Source: Oscillospiraceae bacterium (lineage in GTDB: Bacteria; Bacillota; Clostridia; Oscillospirales; CAG-382). Taken from it: DNA of 42,231 nucleotides. The stretch spans positions 1 through 42,231 of the forward strand of contig SVRF01000016.1 in NCBI GenBank assembly GCA_015064945.1, read 5' to 3'. How positions within the stretch are numbered: the stretch's first letter is position 1; every line of letters starts with the position of its first letter. Below, piece by piece: positions 9,611-17,562 of the stretch. The position numbers and the translations under genes are program-made. The notes below the pieces were generated by a model, which saw nothing but the letters and a program-made list of their open reading frames with translations, was not told the DNA's origin and did no database searches.

Positions 9611-10075
9611 TTATCTGCAGAGGTTTTCAATATTCATCTCTTTTACATTCTCATCGGTTATAAATCTAAAATCTTCAAATTCAACCATTTTAACCACCTC
9701 AAAGCAATGGTTGAGGTCATCTTGATTATTGAACAAGAATACAAGCTTTGTTGAATCCCAACATTTACACGCCATCGTAGCTTTACCTTCCATAAAATGG
9801 TCATATGTCAGGATAAACGACTCCTTATCGCTAGGAAAAACCGAAAGTGATAATTTCTTTACAAACAGAAAACTATCTAAATATTCATAAAACGAATCAC
9901 AGCTAAGAATAGTTCCCTTTCTGTCGGTGTCGCCAAAAACATAGTCGCGTTCGATATTCAAAAGATATACCGACGCATTTTCATCTCCAAGTCTATACAG
10001 TACGCGGCCTATTGTAATCTTCGAATCATAAATGTCCGATAATTTTATGTAAAAACCTCTTACATTGCTTTTCAT
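9611..10075 (-). CDS. Hypothetical protein
   Basis: A 154-residue soluble protein that I do not recognise. It is rich in Phe, Asp and Lys, with no signal peptide, membrane segment or clear motif. Aromatic/acidic alternation such as MVEFEDFRFITDENVKEM suggests an alpha/beta fold. The start is supported by AAAGGTG about 5 bases upstream of the ATG. It has its own promoter (10165-10193) and shares a terminator with the subtilase gene. It is the last host gene before the integrative element. Confidence 0.6.
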   Translation of the reverse strand: MKSNVRGFYIKLSDIYDSKITIGRVLYRLGDENASVYLLNIERDYVFGDTDRKGTILSCDSFYEYLDSFLFVKKLSLSVFPSDKESFILTYDHFMEGKATMACKCWDSTKLVFLFNNQDDLNHCFEVVKMVEFEDFRFITDENVKEMNIENLCR

Positions 10076-10164
10076 ACAAACACCTTTTCGTAAAAAATAG
10101 CTTAAACACGATTTGTGTATTAAGCAACTTGTAGTTTAATAATGATAATTTGGTTGATGTTTAT

Positions 10165-10193
10165 ATAATAACACACACTTTTAATTTTTTCAA
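10165..10193 (-). promoter_or_regulatory. Promoter of the hypothetical gene at 9611-10075
   Basis: Read on the minus strand, TTGAAA (10188-10193) and TATTAT (10165-10170) are 17 bases apart, about 90 bases upstream of the start codon. Confidence 0.65.
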
Positions 10194-10446
10194 TAATAAA
10201 ATTAATATTTTACATTTAATTTTATAGTATGATGATTTTTTTCGATTGAAGTTGTAGAAAGCTATATATTTGTCCCCGCACTTCAAAAGTCAGACAGTAT
10301 TACGAAACTCACAAAGTAAACAAATAAGTATGAAAGGGAAATGCCTTGTAATTAGCGAATTTTGTGAAACGCTTGCAAATAGAATGAGAGGTTTAAAAAG
10401 GTTAGATATTTAATATTCTGATTGCCAAATCTGAGTTTTTATGATT
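10194..10446. other. AT-rich intergenic region without a gene
   Basis: With the leader at 10076-10193 this makes about 370 bases without a gene. I see no open frame of note and no hairpin other than the one at 10508-10553. Before the element integrated, this was the region downstream of ssrA and its terminator. Confidence 0.6.
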
Positions 10447-12063
10447 TTAGTCCTGCTGACAAAAAATACGACATCGAAAAGCCTCAAAAATGTTGGGTTT
10501 TATAATTAAACACCATCGGGTCTGAACTCGAGAGTTCAGACCCGATGGTGTTTTTAATTTGGTGGAGGCGTTTGTTTCATAAACGAACCTTTCACCCACG
10601 GGAACCGCCTCCGCTTGTTTCTCTATGTCGTTCAAAAGGTCGTTTGTTATCGTTACAGGCTTATCGCCTGAATTGAATATGAGTGTTATTTTATCGTCAT
10701 ACAGATAGATAGCATTGACGAAAATTGCAATGAGGGTTTTCTTGTGCTTTGCTGTGTCCGGGTTCCCTTTCTTCAGGGCGGCAAGAAAAAACTTGATTTC
10801 GGGAGCGGTCAGGCGTACCTGCCCCGCCATCTCTCTTGCAATTTGAAACTCTAAATCTTCCCCTTGTTTCTCTATAAGTGCCAGTTGTTCATAAAGGGTT
10901 TTGCGTACATTTTCTATATCGCACTCCATAACAGCGGCAAGGAGATTTTTCTTTTTTCTTTCAATATCGGCAAGTTGCCTCCGCATCTGTTGTAAAAGAA
11001 CGGGCTCCGCCTCTTGTTCGGATACCTTTGCCACTTCCTTTGCAATTCTACTTATGTTTTTATCGGTCAGCAGTTTTCTACATTCAGCAAGTACGAGCTC
11101 TTCTATAAACTCCTTGCGAACGTTCTTTTTATTGCATAGTTTTTTCTTCCGGTTGTTGCATATATAATAGTTATGCTTTGCGGTCGTGTGAGACGTGCCT
11201 GAAAGCCCGGTCATCATTTCTTTACAATGGCCGCAGAATAATTTTGTTGTAAGTAAATATTCAGCTTTGGCTCTTGCTCTGGCAGGAGCCTTTTTGTTTT
11301 TGTCGAGCATTTCTTGAACCTGATTGAATGTTTCATCATCAACAATACGAGGTATGCCGCCCGGTGTTTCCGTTCCGCAGTATGTATATGTTCCTATGTA
11401 CCGTTTGTTGCGTAGCATCTTCCGGAGCGAATTTTTATTAAAAGCATTGCCCCTTGATGTTACAATATGCCGTTCGTTCATCATTGTAATTATTTCTGTA
11501 ACGGTTTTTCCGTTGGCGTACATATTGAATATTTCTCTAACAATAGGGGCGGTCTCTTCGTCAATTTGGAAGCGTTTTTCTTTATCCACCTTGAACCCAA
11601 GAGCCGTGCCGCCACCAGTACAGAGACATTTTTGTCCGTTTATATCCATACCTCTTTTTATTTTCTGTGCAAGCTCAGCAGAGTAATATTCTGCCATTCC
11701 TTCAAGTACGCTCTCAATCAGGATGCCGCTTGCATCGTCCGTTATATTCTCCCTTGCACTTAACACCCGAACGCCGTTTTTTTTCAATGCCGCCTTGTAG
11801 TTTGCTGAGTCATAGCGATTACGTGCAAAACGGTCAAGCTGATAAACGAGAACACCAGAAAAGAGATGTTTTGAACTGTCCGCAATCATTCGTTGAAAGT
11901 CAGGACGGTTATCTGTTGTGCCTGAAATGGCACGGTCTATATATTCGCCTATAACCTTGTAGCCGTTTGCGTTGGCGTACTCGTAGCAAGTTTTTAATTG
12001 CCCTTCTATACTTTGCTCCGTCTGGCTGTGAGAGGAGAACCGGGCATATATTACAACATTCAT
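10447..12063 (-). CDS. Large serine recombinase (integrase of the element), ORF running through the attachment site
   Basis: 538 residues as it stands. The resolvase domain starts MNVVIYARFSSHSQTEQSIEGQ, with Ser10 as likely nucleophile after Tyr6 and Arg8. It continues to VLVYQLDRFARNR and ends with the long helix near AEYYSAELAQKI. A recombinase domain (GFKVDKEKRF to RNKRYIGTY), a zinc ribbon (FCGHC ... YYICNN ... LCNKK) and a coiled coil (about 340-430) follow. The last 36 codons lie outside the element: the frame crosses the 13-bp core at 10558-10570, then the long hairpin at 10508-10553. Joining the element ends would instead give 502 shared residues plus a 19-residue tail ending GGFAVTIWF (521 in all). 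It shares an ATGA overlap with the XRE gene upstream. Confidence 0.93.
   Translation of the reverse strand: MNVVIYARFSSHSQTEQSIEGQLKTCYEYANANGYKVIGEYIDRAISGTTDNRPDFQRMIADSSKHLFSGVLVYQLDRFARNRYDSANYKAALKKNGVRVLSARENITDDASGILIESVLEGMAEYYSAELAQKIKRGMDINGQKCLCTGGGTALGFKVDKEKRFQIDEETAPIVREIFNMYANGKTVTEIITMMNERHIVTSRGNAFNKNSLRKMLRNKRYIGTYTYCGTETPGGIPRIVDDETFNQVQEMLDKNKKAPARARAKAEYLLTTKLFCGHCKEMMTGLSGTSHTTAKHNYYICNNRKKKLCNKKNVRKEFIEELVLAECRKLLTDKNISRIAKEVAKVSEQEAEPVLLQQMRRQLADIERKKKNLLAAVMECDIENVRKTLYEQLALIEKQGEDLEFQIAREMAGQVRLTAPEIKFFLAALKKGNPDTAKHKKTLIAIFVNAIYLYDDKITLIFNSGDKPVTITNDLLNDIEKQAEAVPVGERFVYETNASTKLKTPSGLNSRVQTRWCLIIKPNIFEAFRCRIFCQQD
10508..10553 (-). terminator. Probable original ssrA terminator, now at the far end of the element
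   Basis: A 22-bp perfect inverted repeat (10508-10529 and 10532-10553) with a 2-base loop, ending in TTTAATTAT on the minus strand. It begins 4 bases after the copy of the tmRNA 3' end at 10558-10570. In the uninterrupted chromosome it would follow ssrA directly. It now sits inside the 3' end of the recombinase frame. Confidence 0.7.
10558..10570. repeat. Left attachment-site core (direct repeat with 23503-23515)
   Basis: TTTGGTGGAGGCG, identical to 23503-23515. On the minus strand it reads CGCCTCCACCAAA, the last bases of tmRNA including CCA plus two As. Flanking bases differ immediately on both sides (A versus C, T versus A). Confidence 0.9.
10580..10592. repeat. Left half of attP inverted repeat
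   Basis: TAAACGAACCTTT is the exact reverse complement of 23483-23495. When the element ends are joined, the two copies flank the core with 29 bases between them, as expected for recombinase-binding half-sites of a serine integrase attP. Confidence 0.8.
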
Positions 12064-12668
12064 TTTTTGCCCTCTCCTTGTTCTTGATTTTCTTCGTTAA
12101 ACTCGTTTTCAAAGAAACGAGTGACAAAATCATATATTGCATCAGCTATTTGTGTTTTATAAAACTTCAATGCCTCATCGTTATTAAGAAATTCGCTATC
12201 TTCAGGAACACCCGATTTTTTAATTTTGTAATATTGCCCCATTGAAGCACCAAGAACACCAGTCATAGCAAAATCACAGATAAAAGCAGAATAAAACCTT
12301 GCAAATTGTTCAAAAAAGGGTACTTCGGAATTTCCCCAACTACATAATTTATCTACCGCCGCTTCAGTCAATTTTGTTTTATTGCATATATAGTGATAGT
12401 CGTCGGAGCTCTCTGTATATTCTCCGAGTAAATGTCCGGCCTTGCACTCCAACACATCACACATACATAAAAACTGTTTTAGAGTAAGTTTGCTGAAATT
12501 CCCGTTTTCAGCATTCGATAAAGAGTTTCTACCTATTCTGCCTTCTGTATTGTTGATTAACTGTCCTATGAGTTTTTCTTGTGAATAACGAAGCGTATAT
12601 TTTCTTCTGCTTATAAGCCGTTCGCCAAGCTCCAAATAAAATTGTTCATCTTGATAATTGTATTTCAT
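12060..12668 (-). CDS. XRE-family transcriptional regulator (repressor-like)
   Basis: About 202 residues with an N-terminal Cro/CI-type helix-turn-helix (LGERLISRRKYTLRYSQEKL to SLSNAENGNFSKLTLKQFLCMCDVLEC) and a C-terminal helical region of unknown function. It is transcribed together with the recombinase (4-base overlap) from a perfect promoter at 12729-12757 and diverges from the small HTH gene at 12800. This position matches a lysogeny-type repressor controlling the rightward operon. The start at 12668 (MKYNYQDEQF) has AAGAGG about 11 bases upstream; an in-frame ATG at 12695 adds 9 residues but lacks a clear ribosome binding site. Confidence 0.85.
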   Translation of the reverse strand: MKYNYQDEQFYLELGERLISRRKYTLRYSQEKLIGQLINNTEGRIGRNSLSNAENGNFSKLTLKQFLCMCDVLECKAGHLLGEYTESSDDYHYICNKTKLTEAAVDKLCSWGNSEVPFFEQFARFYSAFICDFAMTGVLGASMGQYYKIKKSGVPEDSEFLNNDEALKFYKTQIADAIYDFVTRFFENEFNEENQEQGEGKK

Positions 12669-12728
12669 ATTAAACAAAACCTCTTTTATAACCATTGAAA
12701 ATTCTTAATACAGTATCTCGCAATAAAC

Positions 12729-12757
12729 ATTATATCGTATTATAATAAAATTGTCAA
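12729..12757 (-). promoter_or_regulatory. Perfect consensus promoter for repressor-recombinase
   Basis: On the minus strand TTGACA (12752-12757) and TATAAT (12729-12734) are 17 bases apart. It drives the XRE and recombinase genes and lies in the divergent intergenic region with the rightward operon, where operators are expected. Confidence 0.85.
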
Positions 12758-12799
12758 TAAGAACGACAAGAAAAACAATAGAAAAGGAGAAAAAAGCGA

Positions 12800-12991
12800 A
12801 TGAGCAACCTTGATATTCGCAACGCCGCCGCAAATGCAGGTGTTAAGCTATGGGAAATTGCAGAGGTTTACGGAATAAGCGACACCAATTTTTCAAAGAA
12901 GCTCCGCCGTGAACTGCCTGAGCCTGAAAAGGTAAAGATTTTTGCAATCATCGAGCAAATTCACAGCGAAAAAGCCGCCGTAAGCGGTTGA
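12800..12991 (+). CDS. Small helix-turn-helix protein, first gene of the rightward operon
   Basis: A 63-residue protein. The segment VKLWEIAEVYGISDTNFSKKLR reads as a helix-turn-helix. It resembles short conserved proteins found at the start of early operons in Firmicutes prophages and islands. AAAGGAG lies about 10 bases before the ATG. Divergent position opposite the XRE repressor suggests an excisionase- or activator-like role (inference). Confidence 0.7.
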   Translation: MSNLDIRNAAANAGVKLWEIAEVYGISDTNFSKKLRRELPEPEKVKIFAIIEQIHSEKAAVSG

Positions 12992-13050
12992 CGCATTTAC
13001 CAATCGGCAAAGCCGAACGATTAAAGCGGTAACGCAGGAAGGGGAAGCAA

Positions 13051-13221
13051 ATGCAGGAAGCGGAAAATTTCATAATAAGTCAAAAGCAAGCTCACGCTTT
13101 CGCCGTTGCTGTATTTGCGGACATTCGAGCGTACCGTGAGGCACACCAACAGGAATTTGAGGAATTTCTAAAAGCTGAACAACAAAAGGAAGGAGGCGGC
13201 GATAATGAGGAAAATTTTTGA
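13051..13221 (+). CDS. Small hypothetical protein
   Basis: A 56-residue protein beginning MQEAENFIISQKQAHAFAVA, mostly charged helix, Glu/Gln-rich towards the end. GGAAGGGGAAG precedes the ATG. Its last 17 bases overlap the next gene, whose ribosome binding site (AAGGAGG) lies inside it, which argues for coupled translation. Function unknown. Confidence 0.6.
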   Translation: MQEAENFIISQKQAHAFAVAVFADIRAYREAHQQEFEEFLKAEQQKEGGGDNEENF

Positions 13222-13561
13222 ACTGCTCCCGGAAGGGCGAGAAAACGCTATATCCCGCAGGGACTTAATGACGATAACCGGACTTAATGACCGTGAGCTC
13301 CGAAAGACAATAGCGGCAGAACGGAGAGCGGGAGCCTTGATTTTGTCATCGACCGATAGCGAACACAACGGTTATTTTCGCCCTGCAAGTGCTGACGAGC
13401 TACGGCGGTTCGTTGCTTCGATGACGAGACGAGGCAAGGCGACATTTGCCGCAGTTGCAGCCGCACGAAAAGCCCTTAAACAAATCGAGGCAGAACAGGA
13501 GGGCAAAGCTGATGAACGAGCCGAAACAAGAAAAGCGACCGGGCGTAATGATTTACTTTGA
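13205..13561 (+). CDS. Phage-type hypothetical protein with winged-helix-like N-terminus
   Basis: A 118-residue basic protein. The N-terminal part (ELLPEGRENAISRRDLMTITGLNDRELRKTI) looks like a winged helix-turn-helix of the kind found in replication-region proteins of clostridial phages. The C-terminal part is an Ala/Arg/Glu helix. AAGGAGGCGGCGATA lies just upstream. It overlaps both the previous gene and the next one. Confidence 0.7.
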   Translation: MRKIFELLPEGRENAISRRDLMTITGLNDRELRKTIAAERRAGALILSSTDSEHNGYFRPASADELRRFVASMTRRGKATFAAVAAARKALKQIEAEQEGKADERAETRKATGRNDLL

Positions 13562-13856
13562 AACAAAGAACTGCATCAAGCGGCTTGATTTGGAAGAAAA
13601 GGGACGGCTTCTTGATGCAATTCTTGACTATGGAGAAAATCACATAGAACCTAACTTTTCGGAAGAGGAAGACATTGCTCTTTGTGTTGCGTGGGATGTG
13701 ATTTGCCCCCGAATTGATAACGATGCACACAGATATTTTGAAAAGTGCATAAGTGCACAATATTCAAATTACTGTAAAACGGCAAAGAGCGAAGGAAAAG
13801 AACCGCTCCCACGTGGAGAATGGGAAATAAAATATTCCATTCGTAACCGTTCGTAG
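13512..13856 (+). CDS. DUF6291-like phage protein
   Basis: A 114-residue protein. VMIYFETKNCIKRLDLEEKGRLLDAILDYGEN, then a segment ending AWDVICPRIDNDAHRYFEKC, follows the pattern of DUF6291 proteins found next to replication genes in phages. The start at 13512 is chosen because AGGAGGG at 13498-13504 lies at proper distance; the ATG is inside the end of the previous gene. Compared with family members it lacks a long C-terminal region. Function unknown; a role in element replication is a guess from position. Confidence 0.7.
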   Translation: MNEPKQEKRPGVMIYFETKNCIKRLDLEEKGRLLDAILDYGENHIEPNFSEEEDIALCVAWDVICPRIDNDAHRYFEKCISAQYSNYCKTAKSEGKEPLPRGEWEIKYSIRNRS

Positions 13857-14070
13857 CCGTTCGCAACCGAACGGAAGAAAATATACCGTTTACTTGCGTT
13901 TTTTACCAACACAACATCAATTACAACCCATATCAACCCAACAGCAAAACAGCATATAAAACATAGGTGTGTGCTTTTTCGCTTTTCGCTTTGTTTGCGG
14001 TACAACAAATCACAGTAAAACTACAAAATACAAGTGCGATATTTCGTCACGGAAAGGAGAGGGACAAGAA

Positions 14071-14247
14071 ATGAATACGGAAAAAGAAGTGTTCAGTTTA
14101 TTATCGAGGCTTGAAGCTCTAACGAGGGAAGCGGACGAAGTTGCAGCATCGGCACAACGAATAAACGCCGAACTTGTTTCAATACAACGGGATTTATACA
14201 AAGTGCTGAACCCGTCAGCAAAGGGAACAAATGACACACACGCCTGA
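14071..14247 (+). CDS. Small coiled-coil protein
   Basis: A 58-residue protein, MNTEKEVFSLLSRLEALTRE onward, predicted as one long amphipathic helix. AAGGAGAGGG lies upstream of the ATG. It overlaps the next gene by 17 bases. The 214 bases before it (13857-14070) have no gene I can support; they contain a small inverted repeat CCGTTCG/CGAACGG near 13857-13874. Confidence 0.6.
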   Translation: MNTEKEVFSLLSRLEALTREADEVAASAQRINAELVSIQRDLYKVLNPSAKGTNDTHA

Positions 14248-14737
14248 GAGCGTGAAAGCGTGGCTCCGTTCATACGGTGAACTTATTGCAGATATTGACA
14301 ACCTTTGCGAAAGAGCCGAGATTTTAAGAGAGAAAGCGTCTTCCCCGTCTTCTCCGATTATTGACGGTATGCCACACGAAAAAGGCGGACATACGGACCG
14401 TATAGGAAACCTTGTATCACAATGCGACTTGTTAGAACGTGAAGCGGCTAACAAATTGCAAAAATCGAGGGTGCTTTATAAAAACATCAACACCGCTATA
14501 AAGCAGATTAAGGGAAGCGGATGGGCTTATAAAAAAGCCGTGTTACAGATGCGATACCTTGACCTTGCAACGTGGGATGAAGTGCTTGATATGCTTTTTA
14601 TGAAAAAGCCCGATTTTTTAGATAAAGAAGATAGCTACCGCCGCCGATGTTATAAAATACACAAAACCGCTCTTGAAGAGCTCGCAGAAATATTAAACCA
14701 AAATACAGAAAGGAAATTGCAAAATGATGAAACCTGA
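14231..14737 (+). CDS. DUF1492/ArpU-like phage regulatory protein
   Basis: A 168-residue protein. The N-terminal half is helical, and the C-terminal half (AVLQMRYLDLATWDEVLDML ... YRRRCYKIHKTALEELAE) has the layout of a sigma-70 region 4-like helix-turn-helix seen in DUF1492 and ArpU phage proteins. Those are thought to control late or packaging genes in Gram-positive phages. Here it sits upstream of terS in the same operon, which fits. No DNA target is visible. Confidence 0.65.
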   Translation: MTHTPESVKAWLRSYGELIADIDNLCERAEILREKASSPSSPIIDGMPHEKGGHTDRIGNLVSQCDLLEREAANKLQKSRVLYKNINTAIKQIKGSGWAYKKAVLQMRYLDLATWDEVLDMLFMKKPDFLDKEDSYRRRCYKIHKTALEELAEILNQNTERKLQNDET

Positions 14738-15356
14738 AACGAAATTCGACCTTGCCAAAATTCAAGCGGCTGTTCTCGGATACGAGGCCGCTTATGATGC
14801 TTTTGAAACAGCATACACCGAGCTTAAAGAATATACCGAAGGTGCAAAGGAACGCCTGAGAGAACGCCGTGAACGAGGACACGCCAGAGCACACGAGCTT
14901 GAATTACAGCTTGTCGGTTCTCCCTCTCAAAAGTTGCGAGACGTAGAGGCAAAAATCAAGCTCAGGCGTGAAAAGCTCAATGCAAATTGGGCTCACTATG
15001 ACATCGGACACCAAAGAGCCATTGACGAGCTTGAAGCCGAGAGGGTACGCCTATTAGATGAAATTAGCCGTACACCGTCCACGCTTGAAGAAAGAGAGCT
15101 TGAAGCATTACGGGCCTTTAATTACACTTTAACCGTGGATGATAAAGAGCAAATCGAATGGCTTTATAATGTTGCTATGAGTGCATACAATGAGTTGTAT
15201 CTTGCAAAAGAACGTATTTCCGGTGATATTAAGAACGCCGCAAAAGCAATGGAAAATTACCGTTCCGAGCTTTTGAGGGCTCCGCTTCTTGCTATGGGTA
15301 GTAATTATATCAATAACATTAAAGCTGAAGCAGATAGGCTTTGTGGGGAGGAATAA
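14724..15356 (+). CDS. Coiled-coil hypothetical protein
   Basis: A 210-residue highly charged helical protein with Arg/Glu-rich coiled-coil stretches (EGAKERLRERRERGHARAHE; LEERELEALRAFNYTL). No membrane segment or enzymatic motif. It overlaps the previous gene by 14 bases. I do not recognise a family. Confidence 0.6.
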   Translation: MMKPETKFDLAKIQAAVLGYEAAYDAFETAYTELKEYTEGAKERLRERRERGHARAHELELQLVGSPSQKLRDVEAKIKLRREKLNANWAHYDIGHQRAIDELEAERVRLLDEISRTPSTLEERELEALRAFNYTLTVDDKEQIEWLYNVAMSAYNELYLAKERISGDIKNAAKAMENYRSELLRAPLLAMGSNYINNIKAEADRLCGEE

Positions 15357-15358
15357 AT

Positions 15359-15586
15359 ATGTTACGTGCAAAAATTGAAGCAGGGTTCTCCCTGCTCCTT
15401 GATAAAAAGGCGGAAGAAAAAGGTGTATCTATTATTGCCGCTATTCCGCTTCTGCTCTCCGATGTCATACCGGAAAGAATGAAAAGCCTGATTTGCGAAG
15501 AATACAGCCTTGAACTTCCTGAAGGTGCAACCTTTTTAGATGCTCTTAACATTGCCAACGAAAAGACACGGGGAGCGGATGATTGA
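15359..15586 (+). CDS. Small hypothetical protein
   Basis: A 75-residue protein, MLRAKIEAGFSLLLDKKAEE onward. GGGGAGGAATAAAT places an ideal ribosome binding site before the ATG at 15359. Its stop overlaps the start of the glycosyltransferase by one base (TGATG), which suggests coupling. No recognised domain. Confidence 0.55.
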   Translation: MLRAKIEAGFSLLLDKKAEEKGVSIIAAIPLLLSDVIPERMKSLICEEYSLELPEGATFLDALNIANEKTRGADD

Positions 15587-16494
15587 TGCCCGCTCCCGAA
15601 CTGTCAATCATAATTCCGGTGTATAACGTGGGCGACTATATAGAGCATTGCCTTGACAGTATATTGGCACAAACATACAGAAAATGGGAGTGCATACTTG
15701 TAGATGACGGTAGCACCGATTGGAGCGGGTATATTTGTAATAATTACGCCAAGCGTGACAAAAGGTTCAGCGTTGTTCATCAACAAAACAAGGGCGTTTC
15801 GGTTGCAAGAAATGTAGGTATTTCACGTTCAAAGGCGAAATACATTACATTTATTGACCCTGACGATTTTATTACAAGCAATTACTTTCAGGACCTTATG
15901 AAAAAAATGCTTGATGTCGGTGCAGATGTCGCAGTATGTTCTTTCTTTGAAACTTTTGAAAACGGCGAAGAGGGCTTATATAAATTTACAAACGAATTAC
16001 AGAAACGAGCTAAGGCATTGAGGGAGCCAATAATGTCGGACAATGCCGCCGTAGTAGATGCGTTGTTAGATAATTTCTTTTCGTGTGTATGTTGGGGCAA
16101 AGTGTACTCAAAAGAGTTATGGGGTGAAGCTCGTTTCCCCGTTGGCATAGATTTAGGCGAGGATATGATGACCGTGCCCCGTATTATTGCTTCTGCTCGT
16201 TCGGCGGTATATGTGCCTGAAGCCGTGTACTACTGGCGGCAAAGAACGAAAAGTCTTTTACACGGAACTGTTACGCAGGAACGCTACGACAAGGATTTAA
16301 GAGCATCGGAAATTATGTGTCAGCAGCTATGCGAGATAATGCCCGATAAAAAGAATGATATTTATAGACTTAAACTTGTTTATGATAGTTGCTGTTATGC
16401 GAATTTTAGACAGAGCATAAAAGAGCCGACACAGGAAAGCGGCTTGTACTCAATAACCAAAAGTTTATTACAGTTAGGAGATAACTTGAAATGA
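15586..16494 (+). CDS. Family 2 glycosyltransferase
   Basis: A 302-residue GT-A enzyme. LSIIIPVYNVGDYIEHCLDS, the nucleotide-binding VDDGSTD, NKGVSVARNVG and the metal-binding DPDD (ITFIDPDDFI) are all intact. CWGKVYSKELW and GEDMM are also typical of GT2 enzymes in capsule and exopolysaccharide clusters. No membrane segment. It is an odd passenger in a phage-type operon: the gene overlaps its neighbours by one and four bases, so it is co-expressed with terS and not a loose insertion. Possible roles are alteration of surface sugars or modification of an element protein; both are inference. Confidence 0.88.
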   Translation: MPAPELSIIIPVYNVGDYIEHCLDSILAQTYRKWECILVDDGSTDWSGYICNNYAKRDKRFSVVHQQNKGVSVARNVGISRSKAKYITFIDPDDFITSNYFQDLMKKMLDVGADVAVCSFFETFENGEEGLYKFTNELQKRAKALREPIMSDNAAVVDALLDNFFSCVCWGKVYSKELWGEARFPVGIDLGEDMMTVPRIIASARSAVYVPEAVYYWRQRTKSLLHGTVTQERYDKDLRASEIMCQQLCEIMPDKKNDIYRLKLVYDSCCYANFRQSIKEPTQESGLYSITKSLLQLGDNLK

Positions 16495-17039
16495 TTAAGA
16501 AAGCCATAGAAGGACACAGCTACGCTCTGGCAAGGGGCATTGAAGAATTGCATCAGCACACAGAGCGGATGCAGGATGCTGTCAACGATGCGAGACTAAC
16601 CATTCGTAACGCTGATTATAGGGACGGGAAATTGTCTGCACACGAAATGTTAAGATACACCGTAAATATGGATATTGCAGAAAATGAATACCGTGAAGCT
16701 CAGGCGGTAAGAAGCAAAATAGACCGTTTGCTCTCTTCCTTAAACGCTGAATTACAAAGTATTCAAGAAGTTGCCGTTTTTGCGTTAAATGCAGACGGAA
16801 TAGAAGCGGATATGTCAGCCTTAGATAAAGAGTTTAAGGCAAAAGGTGGGGAACATTTCTTCGAGGAAGCTAAAAAACTATCTAATCTAAAGTCAGGGAA
16901 GCCCTGGCCGAAAGGGACGGCTCGGCTACTTTGGGAAGCATACGGCATACCGATTATTGGTAATGTTACATTTGAAACCGCTTTGAAGTGTGTACTTGAA
17001 CGACACGGCATAAAGCAGAAAAAAGGCGGTAATGTATAA
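16491..17039 (+). CDS. Hypothetical protein preceding terS
   Basis: A 182-residue protein with an N-terminal coiled-coil half (ARGIEELHQHTERMQDAVND; EYREAQAVRSKIDRLLSSLN) and a C-terminal part with WPKGTARLLWEAYGIP. ATGA overlap with the glycosyltransferase. Its position directly before terS may point to a packaging-related role, but no family is recognised. Confidence 0.55.
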   Translation: MIKKAIEGHSYALARGIEELHQHTERMQDAVNDARLTIRNADYRDGKLSAHEMLRYTVNMDIAENEYREAQAVRSKIDRLLSSLNAELQSIQEVAVFALNADGIEADMSALDKEFKAKGGEHFFEEAKKLSNLKSGKPWPKGTARLLWEAYGIPIIGNVTFETALKCVLERHGIKQKKGGNV

Positions 17040-17076
17040 TCCATTTTTATTAAAACCGAAAAGGAGGCGATAGGCG

Positions 17077-17559
17077 ATGAATGAAAAGCAAAAGCGGTTT
17101 GCGGAATATTATGCTCAAAATCCGAACGCAACAGAGGCGGCAAAGGCGGCAGGATATTCCGAACACACCGCACGTTCACAAGGACAAAGGCTGTTGACAA
17201 ATGTTGACATTCAAAAATATATTGCAGAACTTCAGGAAGCGGCGGCCGCTTCTCGCATTGCCTCCATCTCGGAAGTAAAAACCTTTTGGTCCGAAACAAT
17301 GAGAAGCAACAGCGAAAGAATGACCGACCGTATAAAAGCCTCTAATCTGCTTGCGAAGTCAGCAGGGGTATTTCTTCCGCCCGCTCCGAAAACTGAGGAA
17401 CCCCACAAAGCCCCGGAAGAAGATTACGAGGACGTAATGTTCTATGATGACCGTTCGGAAATATACGAAGATGAAAACAAGGCTTTAATTTGGCTCCCCC
17501 GAAAGAAAACAGAGGGAGAATGTCAAGCGGCGGACGAAACAAATAACGAAGGAGAATAG
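17077..17559 (+). CDS. terS: Phage terminase small subunit (TerS)
   Basis: A 160-residue protein. The N-terminal helix-turn-helix module MNEKQKRFAEYYAQNPNATE ... AAGYSEHTARSQGQRLLTN is the hallmark of the Terminase_2 family, followed by the oligomerisation helices (ASRIASISEVKTFWSETMRS; RIKASNLLAKSAGVF) and an acidic C-terminal tail. TerS recognises pac/cos DNA and hands it to the large subunit. No large subunit or portal follows; the next gene is a metallopeptidase. In satellites of the SaPI/PICI type, a lone TerS redirects a helper phage's packaging motor. AAGGAGGCGATAGGCG precedes the ATG. Confidence 0.9.
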   Translation: MNEKQKRFAEYYAQNPNATEAAKAAGYSEHTARSQGQRLLTNVDIQKYIAELQEAAAASRIASISEVKTFWSETMRSNSERMTDRIKASNLLAKSAGVFLPPAPKTEEPHKAPEEDYEDVMFYDDRSEIYEDENKALIWLPRKKTEGECQAADETNNEGE

Positions 17560-17562
17560 AAA

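Noticed and set aside
10508..10553. Long perfect hairpin as a transposon end or an attenuator of the recombinase
   Set aside because: No transposase or matching second end is nearby, and its position right after the ssrA-derived core is best explained as the displaced ssrA terminator.
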